A stretch of DNA of 37,869 nt. Source: Bacteroidales bacterium (lineage in GTDB: Bacteria; Bacteroidota; Bacteroidia; Bacteroidales; UBA932). The notes under the pieces are model-generated. The model saw only the letters and a program-made list of their open reading frames with translations, did not search any database and had not been told where the DNA came from. How positions within the stretch are numbered: the stretch's first letter is position 1; every line of letters starts with the position of its first letter. The stretch is taken from positions 1 through 37,869 of the forward strand of contig JAFWRQ010000005.1 of the NCBI GenBank assembly GCA_017519865.1, written 5' to 3'. Of the stretch, positions 17,502 to 25,279 are shown piece by piece. The position numbers and the translations under genes are program-made.

Positions 17502-18375
17502 TGGTCAGGAACTTGTTGATGAAATAAGCGATGAAGGCGACGCAGAATGCGAGGATCGCCCAATAAAGCGCACCCGGGATGACCTCTTCGAAGTTCTCGA
17601 TGTCCTTGAGCGAATCGATATTGCTCATTATGAGCGCGAAGGTGTTGTTGGCAAAGTGCATCAGCATCGTGAGCTTGACGGATCCGGTCCTGTAATAGAC
17701 ATAGCCGAAGATCAGTCCCATCAGGAAAGCTGCGATACCCTGCCAGGAGTTGAAGTGGATCAGGGCGAAGAACAGCGCGGAGATGACGATGGCCAAGACC
17801 GGCTTGATGCCGCGGACCGTCTCTCCGGCTTTGTTGGTGTGCTCGTAGTTCAGCAGCCCGCGCAGTACCATACCGCGGCAGAGCCACTCCTCGAAGAAAG
17901 GGGCGAAGATACTGACACACAGGAAATTGAGCAGGAAGTTGCCCTGGGTGATGCTCTGCAGCATATTCTGGAGCACTTCGGGCATCGGGGGCAGCAGCGA
18001 GATCAGCGAATCGGAGACGAAGGAGGTACAGAGGGTCACAACGATTACCAGCACGGCGCACAGGACGATGCCGAGCGGCGAGTAGTGGTCGTTGGAGAGT
18101 TTGTATCCTTTGCCGAAGAAGGAGTTGGCACCGCTTTTATGCGCGGCATATATCATCGGAGGGATGAACATCACCGGATAGGAGATGAGCGTCATGTACA
18201 TCATCGAATCGGGATTGTCCTTCATGAACAGCATGATGGGGAGCGAGACGAATCCTCCGAGCAGGGCGCCTGCCAGAAGCAGGAGCAGAAGGACGAAGAT
18301 ACCTCCGGGCCCCGGAGTATAGAAGTCGTACTTCGAGAAGAACGCGTAGTTCTTGGGATGTTTTTTACGTACCAT
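17452..18375 (-). CDS. CPBP family intramembrane glutamic endopeptidase
   Basis: A 307-residue multi-pass membrane protein of the CPBP/Abi (Rce1-like) family. The active-site motif is FFEEWLCRG (Glu162, Glu163, Arg167), with the second motif LFFALIHF (His207) and the third MLMHFANNTF (His240, Asn244). At least seven hydrophobic helices are visible. The family cleaves prenylated or other membrane substrates in eukaryotes and acts in bacteriocin immunity in some bacteria; the target here is unknown. It is the third gene of tmk-BT_3928-CPBP, starting 4 nt after the preceding stop. Its end overlaps the convergent MurU gene. Confidence 0.88.
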   Translation of the reverse strand: MVRKKHPKNYAFFSKYDFYTPGPGGIFVLLLLLLAGALLGGFVSLPIMLFMKDNPDSMMYMTLISYPVMFIPPMIYAAHKSGANSFFGKGYKLSNDHYSPLGIVLCAVLVIVVTLCTSFVSDSLISLLPPMPEVLQNMLQSITQGNFLLNFLCVSIFAPFFEEWLCRGMVLRGLLNYEHTNKAGETVRGIKPVLAIVISALFFALIHFNSWQGIAAFLMGLIFGYVYYRTGSVKLTMLMHFANNTFALIMSNIDSLKDIENFEEVIPGALYWAILAFCVAFIAYFINKFLTIKPLDHQGSCAELVSE

Positions 18376-18379
18376 GGTT

Positions 18380-19573
18380 CTAAAGGATTAACAGAACGGC
18401 CAGGGAATAAAGGAACAGTCCCTGGAAAGCTATCCGGCGGCGGGACGACCTGACCACCATCTGCTCGATGGGATTGCGGTCATACACCTTTGAGAGTTCT
18501 TCCGCATCCGGGATCCTGCGTGAGGGCCACTTGCAAATGATCTCTCCGTCATCGATATAGGTTACTCCGCCGTTGGAGCGGTTGAAAGTAATGATTTTCT
18601 TGAAGTCTGACAGATATGTGTCCATTCCGTCCACGGGCTCGCGGGCGACCGTCAGGACCGTAAATCCGGCCTCTTCCGCATCCTTCACGAACTGAATGCC
18701 GCGTTCAGCGTCCTTGTAGCCCGGCACATCGTAGACGGAGAGCACCATGACCCTGCCCTCGGTCAGCAGGTCGTTGCAGTAATCGCCGTCGGCGTCCGAT
18801 ATATAGAACAGGGGGACCGAGGATTCATAGTCAGGGATGCCGCTTTCGATGGTCTCCACTCGGACGAACGTCCAGGTCGAGTCAGGGAGCCTGTCCAGAG
18901 TGAAAGCCCCTTCCTGACCGTTTTTCTCATAGATGACGTAGTACTCTTCCTTGGTATCGTTCTCGCCGTTGAGGGATATGCCTCCGCCGGGAACCTCTTC
19001 ATACTCGTCCTCTGCGAGGGAAACACCGGGGGCGAACTCAGTGAAGTCCATCAGGGGGATGGAGATGAGCGAGTGGACGGTGAACAGGAGGATGGCTACG
19101 GCAGCCAGCGAGAATGCTACGACTTTGGACTTGCGGTTCCTGCCGTAGTCCCTGGCAGGCAGGAATGCTCCGATACATAACAGGCACAGCACCAGATTCT
19201 TGATGAAGGTCTGAAGGTGCGTGAGGTGGATGGCTTCACCGAAGCATCCGCAGTCCATCTCGGGATTGACGATGAGCAGCTGGAGGGTCAGGATCGTGAA
19301 CGCCACAGTAAGGAAAGAGGTGACGAGGGCGACCTGCTTGCGCCACACTCCGGCGAGAAGGGCCGCACCCGTAAGGGCCTCGACGAGGGCCAGAGCCACT
19401 CCGATGGGCTTTGATGCGAACCCGAGCCACCCCATGTGCAGGAACTTGAGATACTCGTCCACTATCAGCCCGGAGCCTACGGGGTCCATGAGTTTGAGCA
19501 TTCCGGCCGTGAAGAACACGAGCCCCAGCAGGACCGAACACAGCCGTCTTATTGCGGAATGAAAGCCTTTCAT
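18380..19573 (-). CDS. BT_3928-like DoxX/MauE family membrane protein
   Basis: 397 residues. The N-terminal ~160 residues form four membrane helices of the DoxX/MauE type, with FFTAGMLKLMDPVGSG and MDCGCFGEA (the CGCFG cysteine pair typical of the MauE-like branch). A fifth hydrophobic stretch follows, then an extracytoplasmic domain of about 200 residues with a thioredoxin-like look (VMVLSVYDVPGY) but no CxxC, and a C-terminal hydrophobic helix (FQGLFLYSLAVLLIL). Proteins of this layout occur across Bacteroidota as the BT_3928 family; the exact function is unknown, with redox or thiol chemistry suspected. The ATG at 19573 is 5 nt after the tmk stop. Confidence 0.8.
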   Translation of the reverse strand: MKGFHSAIRRLCSVLLGLVFFTAGMLKLMDPVGSGLIVDEYLKFLHMGWLGFASKPIGVALALVEALTGAALLAGVWRKQVALVTSFLTVAFTILTLQLLIVNPEMDCGCFGEAIHLTHLQTFIKNLVLCLLCIGAFLPARDYGRNRKSKVVAFSLAAVAILLFTVHSLISIPLMDFTEFAPGVSLAEDEYEEVPGGGISLNGENDTKEEYYVIYEKNGQEGAFTLDRLPDSTWTFVRVETIESGIPDYESSVPLFYISDADGDYCNDLLTEGRVMVLSVYDVPGYKDAERGIQFVKDAEEAGFTVLTVAREPVDGMDTYLSDFKKIITFNRSNGGVTYIDDGEIICKWPSRRIPDAEELSKVYDRNPIEQMVVRSSRRRIAFQGLFLYSLAVLLIL

Positions 19574-19578
19574 AACAG

Positions 19579-20259
19579 TCAATGCAAGTATTTGTCCACG
19601 ATGGCCCTGATCCTGCCGAAGATCTCGTCGGGACCGAGCATCATGCCGTTGTCGTCCGAGCAGTCCACGACCAGGAAATCCTTGTCCAGGGAGGCCTGCT
19701 TAAGGTATATGGAGCGTACGCGCCGCTGGAAGGCGATGTCCGCCTCGTGGATGTCACGCCCTCCGGAGAGGTAGTTGCGGTCGTCGCCCTGCCGCTGGGC
19801 GGCGAGGTTGGCCTCGACGAAGCCGATGGGTACGTCGAGGAAGAGGTTGATATCCGGTTTCGGAATGCCGAAATCGCCGTATTCGGTGTCGATTATCCAT
19901 TTGCGGAGCGCCTCTGCCTCCTCCTCCGAGTCGAGTTTGGCGCATTGATAGGCGATGTTGGAGTAGACGTAGCGGTCCAGGAGTACGGTCCCGCCGTTTT
20001 CCAGATGCTGCCTGATGTCCGCCGCGGCGCCGTGTCTGTCCTCGGCGAACAGCAGGGCGACGAGCTGGGGATGTACCGTCTCGTTGGACCCGAAGTCGCC
20101 ACGGAGGAAACGGCTGATGAGGTCGCCGTACACCGGAGCGTCGTAACGGGGGAAATGTATGTATTCGAGCCCGCCGCAGACGGACTCGAGATAGGTTCTT
20201 AGCAGCTTGACCTGGGTGGATTTGCCAGCTCCGTCAAGTCCTTCCAATACAACAAGCAT
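19579..20259 (-). CDS. tmk: Thymidylate kinase
   Basis: Phosphorylates dTMP to dTDP. 226 residues. The P-loop GLDGAGKST is at residues 7-15, the DR(Y) motif is in VLLDRYVYSNIAYQ, and the lid region is RQGDDRNYLSGGRDIHE. The start ATG at 20259 places the P-loop strand at the N-terminus as in other Tmk proteins; longer in-frame starts reach into the promoter. It heads a leftward operon with the BT_3928-like and CPBP genes. An exact -7 element lies 20 nt upstream, back-to-back with the folP promoter. Confidence 0.95.
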   Translation of the reverse strand: MLVVLEGLDGAGKSTQVKLLRTYLESVCGGLEYIHFPRYDAPVYGDLISRFLRGDFGSNETVHPQLVALLFAEDRHGAAADIRQHLENGGTVLLDRYVYSNIAYQCAKLDSEEEAEALRKWIIDTEYGDFGIPKPDINLFLDVPIGFVEANLAAQRQGDDRNYLSGGRDIHEADIAFQRRVRSIYLKQASLDKDFLVVDCSDDNGMMLGPDEIFGRIRAIVDKYLH

Positions 20260-20279
20260 ATATCTCGGGTATATCGGTA

Positions 20280-20287
20280 CAAAGATA
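20280..20287 (-). promoter_or_regulatory. -7 promoter element for the tmk operon
   Basis: Reverse-strand TATCTTTG, an exact TAnnTTTG match, 21 nt before the tmk start. Confidence 0.6.
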
Positions 20288-20301
20288 TCAAAAATAATCC
20301 A

Positions 20302-20309
20302 TAATTTTG
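20302..20309 (+). promoter_or_regulatory. -7 promoter element for folP
   Basis: TAATTTTG, an exact TAnnTTTG match, 21 nt before the folP start. It is back-to-back with the tmk element, so the two promoters must share their upstream DNA. Confidence 0.6.
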
Positions 20310-20330
20310 TATGTAAATGCATCCGCAGCC

Positions 20331-21107
20331 ATGACCGATCCCAACAGACCCGTCCGAATCATGGGCATCCTCAATCTCAACGGGGATTCCTTCTATGCTC
20401 CCAGCAGGTACAATTTCCCCGTGCTCGACGAGGGTCCCGACATCGTCGACATAGGCGCCGTATCCACCCGTCCGGGTGCGCCCCAGGTGTCCGTAGTCGA
20501 GGAATGGGCACGCCTGAAGCCCGTTCTGCGGACGCTCGATCCCGGCCTGTCGGTGTCCATCGACACGACCAGCGCCGAGATCGTCGAGAGGGCCTGCGAC
20601 CTGCTCGGCCGCCCCGTCATCGTCAACGACATCTCCGCGGGCGAGGACGATCCCGCAATGCTCCCGGTCGTGGGAAGGCTGGGCCTTGGCTATGTGGCGA
20701 TGCACAAACGAGGCACTCCCGAGACGATGCAGTCGATGTGCGACTATACCGACGTGGTGGGGGATATAGTGGATTATTTCCGCGCCTTTGCCCTGCGCGC
20801 GGAGGAGCACGGCATTTCGAACTGGATCCTGGACCCGGGATTCGGCTTCGCCAAGACGGTGGAGCAGAATTACCGGTTGATGGATTCTCTTGGGGAGTTC
20901 GTGGCGCTGGGCAGGCCGGTGCTCGTGGGCATTTCGCGCAAGAGCTTCATATATAAGCCTTTAGGTTTGGGCCCCGAGGATGTGCTGACCGCCACGCAGG
21001 TGCTGCATATGGCAGCCCTGGAACGCGGGGCGGACATCCTGCGGGTGCACGATGTCGCCGCCGCCAGGGAGACTCTCTCCGTCTACCGCAGGCTGCACGG
21101 AGCCTAG
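20331..21107 (+). CDS. folP: Dihydropteroate synthase
   Basis: Condenses p-aminobenzoate with hydroxymethyl-dihydropterin diphosphate in folate synthesis; this is the sulfonamide target. 258 residues. The DHPS motifs appear in order: IMGILNLNGDSFY, SIDTTSAEIVE, VNDISAGEDD, MHKRGTPETMQ, DPGFGFAKTVEQNY, GISRKSFIYKPLG and RVHDV. The first loop reads NLNGDSF rather than the common NVTPDSF, so the Thr-Pro pair is replaced while the Asp-Ser-Phe is kept. The ATG at 20331 sits 21 nt after a -7 element. It ends in a 4-nt tail-to-tail overlap with the nuclease gene. Confidence 0.95.
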   Translation: MTDPNRPVRIMGILNLNGDSFYAPSRYNFPVLDEGPDIVDIGAVSTRPGAPQVSVVEEWARLKPVLRTLDPGLSVSIDTTSAEIVERACDLLGRPVIVNDISAGEDDPAMLPVVGRLGLGYVAMHKRGTPETMQSMCDYTDVVGDIVDYFRAFALRAEEHGISNWILDPGFGFAKTVEQNYRLMDSLGEFVALGRPVLVGISRKSFIYKPLGLGPEDVLTATQVLHMAALERGADILRVHDVAAARETLSVYRRLHGA

Positions 21108-21931
21108 CGCTCCTTGATCTCCCAGTCGGCGAATCTTAGCTGGGACTCGACGGAGTCCTCTACTTCGTCCGGCAGGAGAGGGAAGAGATCCAGCCCGGTG
21201 ACCTTCTCCAGATCGTTCACCGTCATCGCACAGTCGTCGAGCCAGTAGCGCTCATCGTCATTGTCCATCATGAAAGCGATGGACTTGTATTTTCCGTTCT
21301 TCTCTGCAAGGACAGCTTTGAAGAACGAGTCAGGAACGACTACGTCCCTGGCTCCGATGGTGCCGTATTTGTTGGACCCGATATACGGTCCCGTCACCAC
21401 CCAGACCTTGCCGTAATACCTCGCCCAGCGGCGTACCTGCTTCTCGAGATAGTTCCAGTCGTTCTTGTTCAGCTCCCTGTCCTGCGGGCAGATGTTGGTG
21501 AGATAGAAGGTTTCGCCCATAGCCTCCGCGTCCCATTCGAAATCGGCGGCAGGCGCCATGTGCCCGCGGCTCCAGTCGTTGGGATAATAATCCTCGCGCA
21601 TCGCCTGGGTGCTGCCGTAGGTCGGGTCCATCTTGAATTCGTACTCGTCCCTGTCCAGTTCTCCGCGAGTCTCCTCGTCTGTGAGTTCATACGCCACCCA
21701 CAGGGGGATGCGGGCATCGGCATTGTACGACACCACGAAGCCTTTATGGGTGAGGATGATGTCGTCGTCCGAAACGGCAGGAAGCTCCAGCAGCCCCTCG
21801 GGGACGGGTTCATTGTTCCCGTCGAGGCCAGGTATGATTCCGGAGAGGAAACCGGTCTCCTTCTCTATGAGATATATGGCGCATACGACCACCAGGAGCA
21901 CGGCAGTGATATATTTACTTGGCTTTTTCAT
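21104..21931 (-). CDS. DNA/RNA non-specific endonuclease (NUC1/EndoG-like), membrane-anchored or secreted
   Basis: 275 residues. The N-terminus is a signal peptide or anchor (KYITAVLLVVVCAIYLIEKE). The ββα-metal nuclease core holds the catalytic motif DWSRGHMAPAADFEW, where the first Asp of the classic DRGH is Ser but the Arg-Gly-His are kept. The magnesium-ligand Asn lies in NICPQDRELNKNDWNYLE. GTIGARDVVVPDSFFKAVL follows. The family degrades DNA and RNA without sequence preference; an extracytoplasmic place suggests nucleic-acid scavenging or defence. An exact -7 element is at 21949-21956. The target and toxicity control are unknown; no immunity gene is adjacent. Confidence 0.88.
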   Translation of the reverse strand: MKKPSKYITAVLLVVVCAIYLIEKETGFLSGIIPGLDGNNEPVPEGLLELPAVSDDDIILTHKGFVVSYNADARIPLWVAYELTDEETRGELDRDEYEFKMDPTYGSTQAMREDYYPNDWSRGHMAPAADFEWDAEAMGETFYLTNICPQDRELNKNDWNYLEKQVRRWARYYGKVWVVTGPYIGSNKYGTIGARDVVVPDSFFKAVLAEKNGKYKSIAFMMDNDDERYWLDDCAMTVNDLEKVTGLDLFPLLPDEVEDSVESQLRFADWEIKER

Positions 21932-21948
21932 CAGTTGGATCGTTTTTG

Positions 21949-21956
21949 CAAAAATA
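21949..21956 (-). promoter_or_regulatory. -7 promoter element for the endonuclease gene
   Basis: Reverse-strand TATTTTTG, an exact TAnnTTTG match, 17 nt before the start codon. Confidence 0.5.
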
Positions 21957-22050
21957 ATCATTCTCGGCTTAAGAGGCGAGGATAAATGAAAGAAATTTCG
22001 TATTATTGCAGATACGCCACAGAAAGTTCAACAATCTAATACTAAGTACC

Positions 22051-22674
22051 ATGTCAGAAGAAATCAAAGATAAGGTCGAGGAGCTCGGAGACGAGATCCG
22101 CGAGGAGGTCAACGAAGCGGCCGAGGCAGCGGAGACTGAGGTAAACGAAGCCGCTGAGGAAACCGGGAAGACCTTTGAGGAGAAGAAGGAAGAGTTCAGC
22201 CAGAAAGTGGACGAAGTGACGGCCGACGTAAAGGAAGCCTATGAGAACGTCAAGGACAAGGCCCAGGACGTCTTCAAGGAGGCCAGTGCCGTTTTTGCCA
22301 CGGCCAAGGAGAAGGCCCAGGCCACCGTGGATGACATCAAGAAGGAGATAGACGACTACTCCGACGAGATGGACTCCGACGACGTTACCAAGAACAGGCT
22401 GATGGCGGTCCTTGCCTACATCGGGCCGCTGGTGCTCATCCCTCTCATCGTTGCACGCGACTCCAAGTTCGCAAAGTTCCACGCCAACCAGGGCCTTATT
22501 TTGTTCCTGCTCGCGATCGCCTGCGCACTCCTCAGGGATGTCAAGCTCATCGGCTGGATCTTCTCTGTCTGCGGCGTTGTCGTCTTCCTGCTCGCCGTCG
22601 TGGGCATCATCTATGCCTGCCAGGGCAAGGCCAAGGAACTCCCCGTCGTCGGCAACTGGAAGCTCATCAAATAG
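22051..22674 (+). CDS. Acidic coiled-coil protein with a DUF4870/Tic20-like membrane domain
   Basis: 207 residues. The first ~110 are an Ala/Glu/Lys-rich helix (repeats such as EAAEAAETEVNEAAEE and VKDKAQDVFKEA), similar in character to LEA or apolipoprotein-like stress helices. The last ~95 hold three hydrophobic helices with RLMAVLAYIGPLVLIPLI and KFAKFHANQGLILFLL, the FHxxQG(L)-type signature of the DUF4870/Tic20-like family. The start at 22051 follows a near-match -7 element (TATTATTG, 22001-22008). A strong terminator follows 20 nt after the stop. Function unknown; the amphipathic helix could lie on the membrane surface. Confidence 0.75.
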   Translation: MSEEIKDKVEELGDEIREEVNEAAEAAETEVNEAAEETGKTFEEKKEEFSQKVDEVTADVKEAYENVKDKAQDVFKEASAVFATAKEKAQATVDDIKKEIDDYSDEMDSDDVTKNRLMAVLAYIGPLVLIPLIVARDSKFAKFHANQGLILFLLAIACALLRDVKLIGWIFSVCGVVVFLLAVVGIIYACQGKAKELPVVGNWKLIK

Positions 22675-22693
22675 TTCCTATATCCGGATATTG

Positions 22694-22725
22694 AAAGGTG
22701 CGGCTCATTCGAGCCGCACCTTTTT
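22694..22725 (+). terminator. Intrinsic terminator after the coiled-coil membrane protein gene
   Basis: A 13-bp perfect stem, AAAGGTGCGGCTC (22694-22706) with GAGCCGCACCTTT (22711-22723), closed by a 4-nt loop ATTC. The right arm runs into TTTTT and then CGTTT. It lies between converging genes and may also slow leftward transcription. Confidence 0.85.
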
Positions 22726-22728
22726 CGT

Positions 22729-23661
22729 TTATTTGTAGAGTGGCGAGGGGTAGACGCCGGCGTCGGCGAGTTCCTTGAACTTGGCCACGACGGCCGGGCG
22801 GTCCTCCTTGTAGGTGACGCCGAACCACCTCGAGGGGGTGGAGAGGACGTCGGTGCGGGCCTCGCCGGACTTGATCATACAGTCGACGGCGTAAGGGATG
22901 TAGTATTCTTTCTTGAGCTCGTTTATGTTCTTGTCGAGGAAGTCCTCGAAGATGGTGGCGCTGCCCTTGAAATAGTCCGGGGTGAAGCCCCACATGTTCA
23001 TGGAACAGAGGGCTTTGCCGTCGAGTACGACGCGCTCGCCGGTGGAGGAGTTGTCGCCCCTGACGACACCGTCGGCTTCTTTGAGGATGTTGAGGTGCTC
23101 GACGATGTCGGTAAGCTGCTTGTCCGCATCGTAGGAGCAGATGCCGCGGCTGACGCCTCCTGACTCGGAGAGGGTATTCTCCAGTTCGAAACCTACGATG
23201 GAATAGGCTCCACGGCTGTTTTCGTGGTCCCTCAGCCAGTCTCCGAGGATGCGGAACGAGTCCTTGCCGTAGTAGTCGTCTCCGTTGATGACGGCGAAGG
23301 GTTCGTTGATGACGCCGGCGGCCATCAGCACTGCGTGGGCCGTGCCCCACGGCTTCTGACGCTCGGGATTGAGGGTGAAGCGGGTGGGGATCTTGTCCAG
23401 TTCCTGGGTCACGAAGACAAACTCGAGCGGCTCGCCGTCGATGCACCTGACGCCGGCGTATTTCTGCCGGACCGTCTGCTCCATCTGCTCGCGGAAATAC
23501 TCTCTGACGATGTATACGACCTTGCCGAATCCTGCCTGGACGGCATCGTAGATGGAGTAGTCGATGATGGTCTCTCCAGAGGGGCCGAGGCCGTCCATCT
23601 GCTTGAGCCCTCCGTAGCGGCTGCCCATTCCGGCGGCAAGAACTAACAATGTAGGTTTCAT
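22729..23661 (-). CDS. Sugar nucleotidyltransferase (NTP_transferase family)
   Basis: 310 residues. The N-terminal nucleotide-binding motif is VLAAGMGSRYGGLKQMDGLG, and the metal-binding Asp pair is in FAVINGDDYYGKDSF. KPWGTAHAVLMA lies between. The C-terminal part has SMNMWGFTPDYF, where a sugar-phosphate site is typical of the family. The group is common in Bacteroidota and is annotated only as nucleotidyltransferase; the sugar is not known. An exact -7 element is 28 nt upstream, almost touching the opposing divIC promoter. Confidence 0.88.
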   Translation of the reverse strand: MKPTLLVLAAGMGSRYGGLKQMDGLGPSGETIIDYSIYDAVQAGFGKVVYIVREYFREQMEQTVRQKYAGVRCIDGEPLEFVFVTQELDKIPTRFTLNPERQKPWGTAHAVLMAAGVINEPFAVINGDDYYGKDSFRILGDWLRDHENSRGAYSIVGFELENTLSESGGVSRGICSYDADKQLTDIVEHLNILKEADGVVRGDNSSTGERVVLDGKALCSMNMWGFTPDYFKGSATIFEDFLDKNINELKKEYYIPYAVDCMIKSGEARTDVLSTPSRWFGVTYKEDRPAVVAKFKELADAGVYPSPLYK

Positions 23662-23688
23662 TTCTGTCTGTTTTAACGTTTATCTCCG

Positions 23689-23696
23689 CAAATTTA
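23689..23696 (-). promoter_or_regulatory. -7 promoter element for the nucleotidyltransferase gene
   Basis: Reverse-strand TAAATTTG, an exact TAnnTTTG match, 28 nt before the start codon. Confidence 0.6.
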
Positions 23697-23698
23697 AC

Positions 23699-23706
23699 TA
23701 TTTTTG
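23699..23706 (+). promoter_or_regulatory. -7 promoter element for the divIC-fucP operon
   Basis: TATTTTTG, an exact TAnnTTTG match, 22 nt before the divIC start and only 2 nt from the leftward element at 23689-23696. Confidence 0.6.
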
Positions 23707-23727
23707 TAGAAATCCGACTGAAAGGAA

Positions 23728-24051
23728 ATGGGTAAGTTCAGCAATATTTGGAACAGGTCCAAGGATGGGTCCAACCGCGAGGAGAGGTCCTTCATACGGT
23801 ATATAATCATCTCCACGGCCATTTTCCTGCTTTTCATCTGTGTAATCAAGCGCGACAACCTCTTCCGCTGGATCGAGGCGGGCGTCACCATCCGCAAGCA
23901 GGAGAAGCAGATGGAGTTCTACGAGTCCGATATCTCGCGGCTCAAGGATGAGGTCGGCACCCTGACCACGGACAAGGATTCTCTCGAGAAGTTCGCACGC
24001 GAGAAGTTCCTCTTCGCCGAGCCCGGCGAGGACGTGTACTTACAAGAATAA
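23728..24051 (+). CDS. FtsB/DivIC septum formation initiator
   Basis: 107 residues, a small bitopic cell-division protein that works with FtsL and FtsQ/DivIB at the septum. A basic N-terminus (NIWNRSKDGSNREERSF) leads to one membrane helix (YIIISTAIFLLFICVI). A coiled coil follows (RKQEKQMEFYESDISRLKDE), then the family ending KFAREKFLFAEPGEDVY. It is first of the rightward run and 10 nt before the FucP-type transporter. Confidence 0.9.
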   Translation: MGKFSNIWNRSKDGSNREERSFIRYIIISTAIFLLFICVIKRDNLFRWIEAGVTIRKQEKQMEFYESDISRLKDEVGTLTTDKDSLEKFAREKFLFAEPGEDVYLQE

Positions 24052-24061
24052 TCCGACACAG

Positions 24062-25267
24062 ATGAAAACCATAGAGAAAAGATACCTGGTCCCGTTCATA
24101 CTCGTGACTTCGCTGTTCCTGTTGTGGGGCATAGCGAACAACATGACGGACACGCTCCTCAGCGCATTCAAGAGGATAATGTCGATGTCCGACACGCAGA
24201 CGTCGCTCATCCAGCTCGCCTTCTATGGATCGTATTTCTGCTTCGCACTGCCTGCCGCCATCTTCATCAGGAAGAAGTCTTACAAGAGCGGGGTCATACT
24301 CGGCCTGGCGCTGTACGCTGCGGGAGCCATCCTTTTCCTGCCTGCGGCCAAGGCGGCTTCCTATGGCTTCTACCTGATGGCCATCTATATCCTCGCCGGC
24401 GGGTGCTCGGTGCTCGAGACCACCGCCAATCCTTACATCCTGGCGATGGGCGCTCCTGAGACCGCCACCCGCAGGCTCAATGTCGCCCAGGCTTTCAACC
24501 CGCTGGGCTCCATCATCGGCATCTTACTGAGCAAGTATTTCATCCTTAAGGATATATCGCTCTATTCCGTGTCCGGGACATACATGACCCTTGGCATGGT
24601 ACTTCTGGTTATACTCGTCGTGATGCTGTTCGTCCGGATGCCAGAGGGCAGGGACGACGGTGTCTCCGATTCGCTCGGGGCGACTTTCCGGCGCCTGCTG
24701 AAGAACCGCCGTTACGCCTTCGGCGTTGTGGCGCAGTTCTTCTACGTCGGCGCCCAGATCGGCGTCTGGTCCTTCACCATCCGCCTCGTCATGCAGGAGC
24801 TCGGCATACTGGAGGCTCAGGGTGCGACGCTTTATCTGATCAGCATCATCTGCTTCAGCGTCGCGCGCTTCCTGTTCACCTGGCTAATGAAATACTTCCG
24901 CCCTGCCAGGCTTCTGCTTTTCGCCGCAGCCGCCGACATCGTGCTGTCGCTGCTGGTGGTCCTGCTGGGCGGGGCGGGCTGGCCGTGCGTCATCGCGCTG
25001 ATAGCCGTCAGTTTCTTCATGTCCCTGATGTTCCCGACCATCTACGGCCTTGCGCTTGACGGCGTCGAGGATCCTGCGCAGGGAGGATATGCCGGCGATG
25101 CCAAGATCGGAGCCTCCGGCCTGATCATGGCCATCCTCGGCGGCGCGCTCATCACTCCGCTGCAGGGCATGGTCTCGGATGCTTACGGCATCAACCTGGC
25201 TTACATCGTACCGCTTTTCTGTTTTGTGGTGGTCTTCGCCTACGCGTACATGCTGCGAAGGGCCTGA
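24062..25267 (+). CDS. FucP-family sugar MFS transporter
   Basis: 401 residues, 12 predicted membrane helices. The FucP branch is marked by LVTSLFLLWGIANNMTDTLL in helix 1, QLAFYGSYFCFALPAA in helix 2, and GGCSVLETTANPYI in helix 4, with NVAQAFNPLGSIIG after it. Members bring in L-fucose, glucose or galactose with protons. The usual long loop in the middle is short here. The neighbours (divIC and an EamA transporter) give no sugar clue, so the substrate is unknown. Confidence 0.9.
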   Translation: MKTIEKRYLVPFILVTSLFLLWGIANNMTDTLLSAFKRIMSMSDTQTSLIQLAFYGSYFCFALPAAIFIRKKSYKSGVILGLALYAAGAILFLPAAKAASYGFYLMAIYILAGGCSVLETTANPYILAMGAPETATRRLNVAQAFNPLGSIIGILLSKYFILKDISLYSVSGTYMTLGMVLLVILVVMLFVRMPEGRDDGVSDSLGATFRRLLKNRRYAFGVVAQFFYVGAQIGVWSFTIRLVMQELGILEAQGATLYLISIICFSVARFLFTWLMKYFRPARLLLFAAAADIVLSLLVVLLGGAGWPCVIALIAVSFFMSLMFPTIYGLALDGVEDPAQGGYAGDAKIGASGLIMAILGGALITPLQGMVSDAYGINLAYIVPLFCFVVVFAYAYMLRRA

Positions 25268-25279
25268 TAGTTCCGGAAT

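Noticed and set aside
22680-22691. 12-bp palindrome ATATCCGGATAT just before the terminator
   Set aside because: Perfect but short and single; it could be chance, and no regulated promoter is adjacent.
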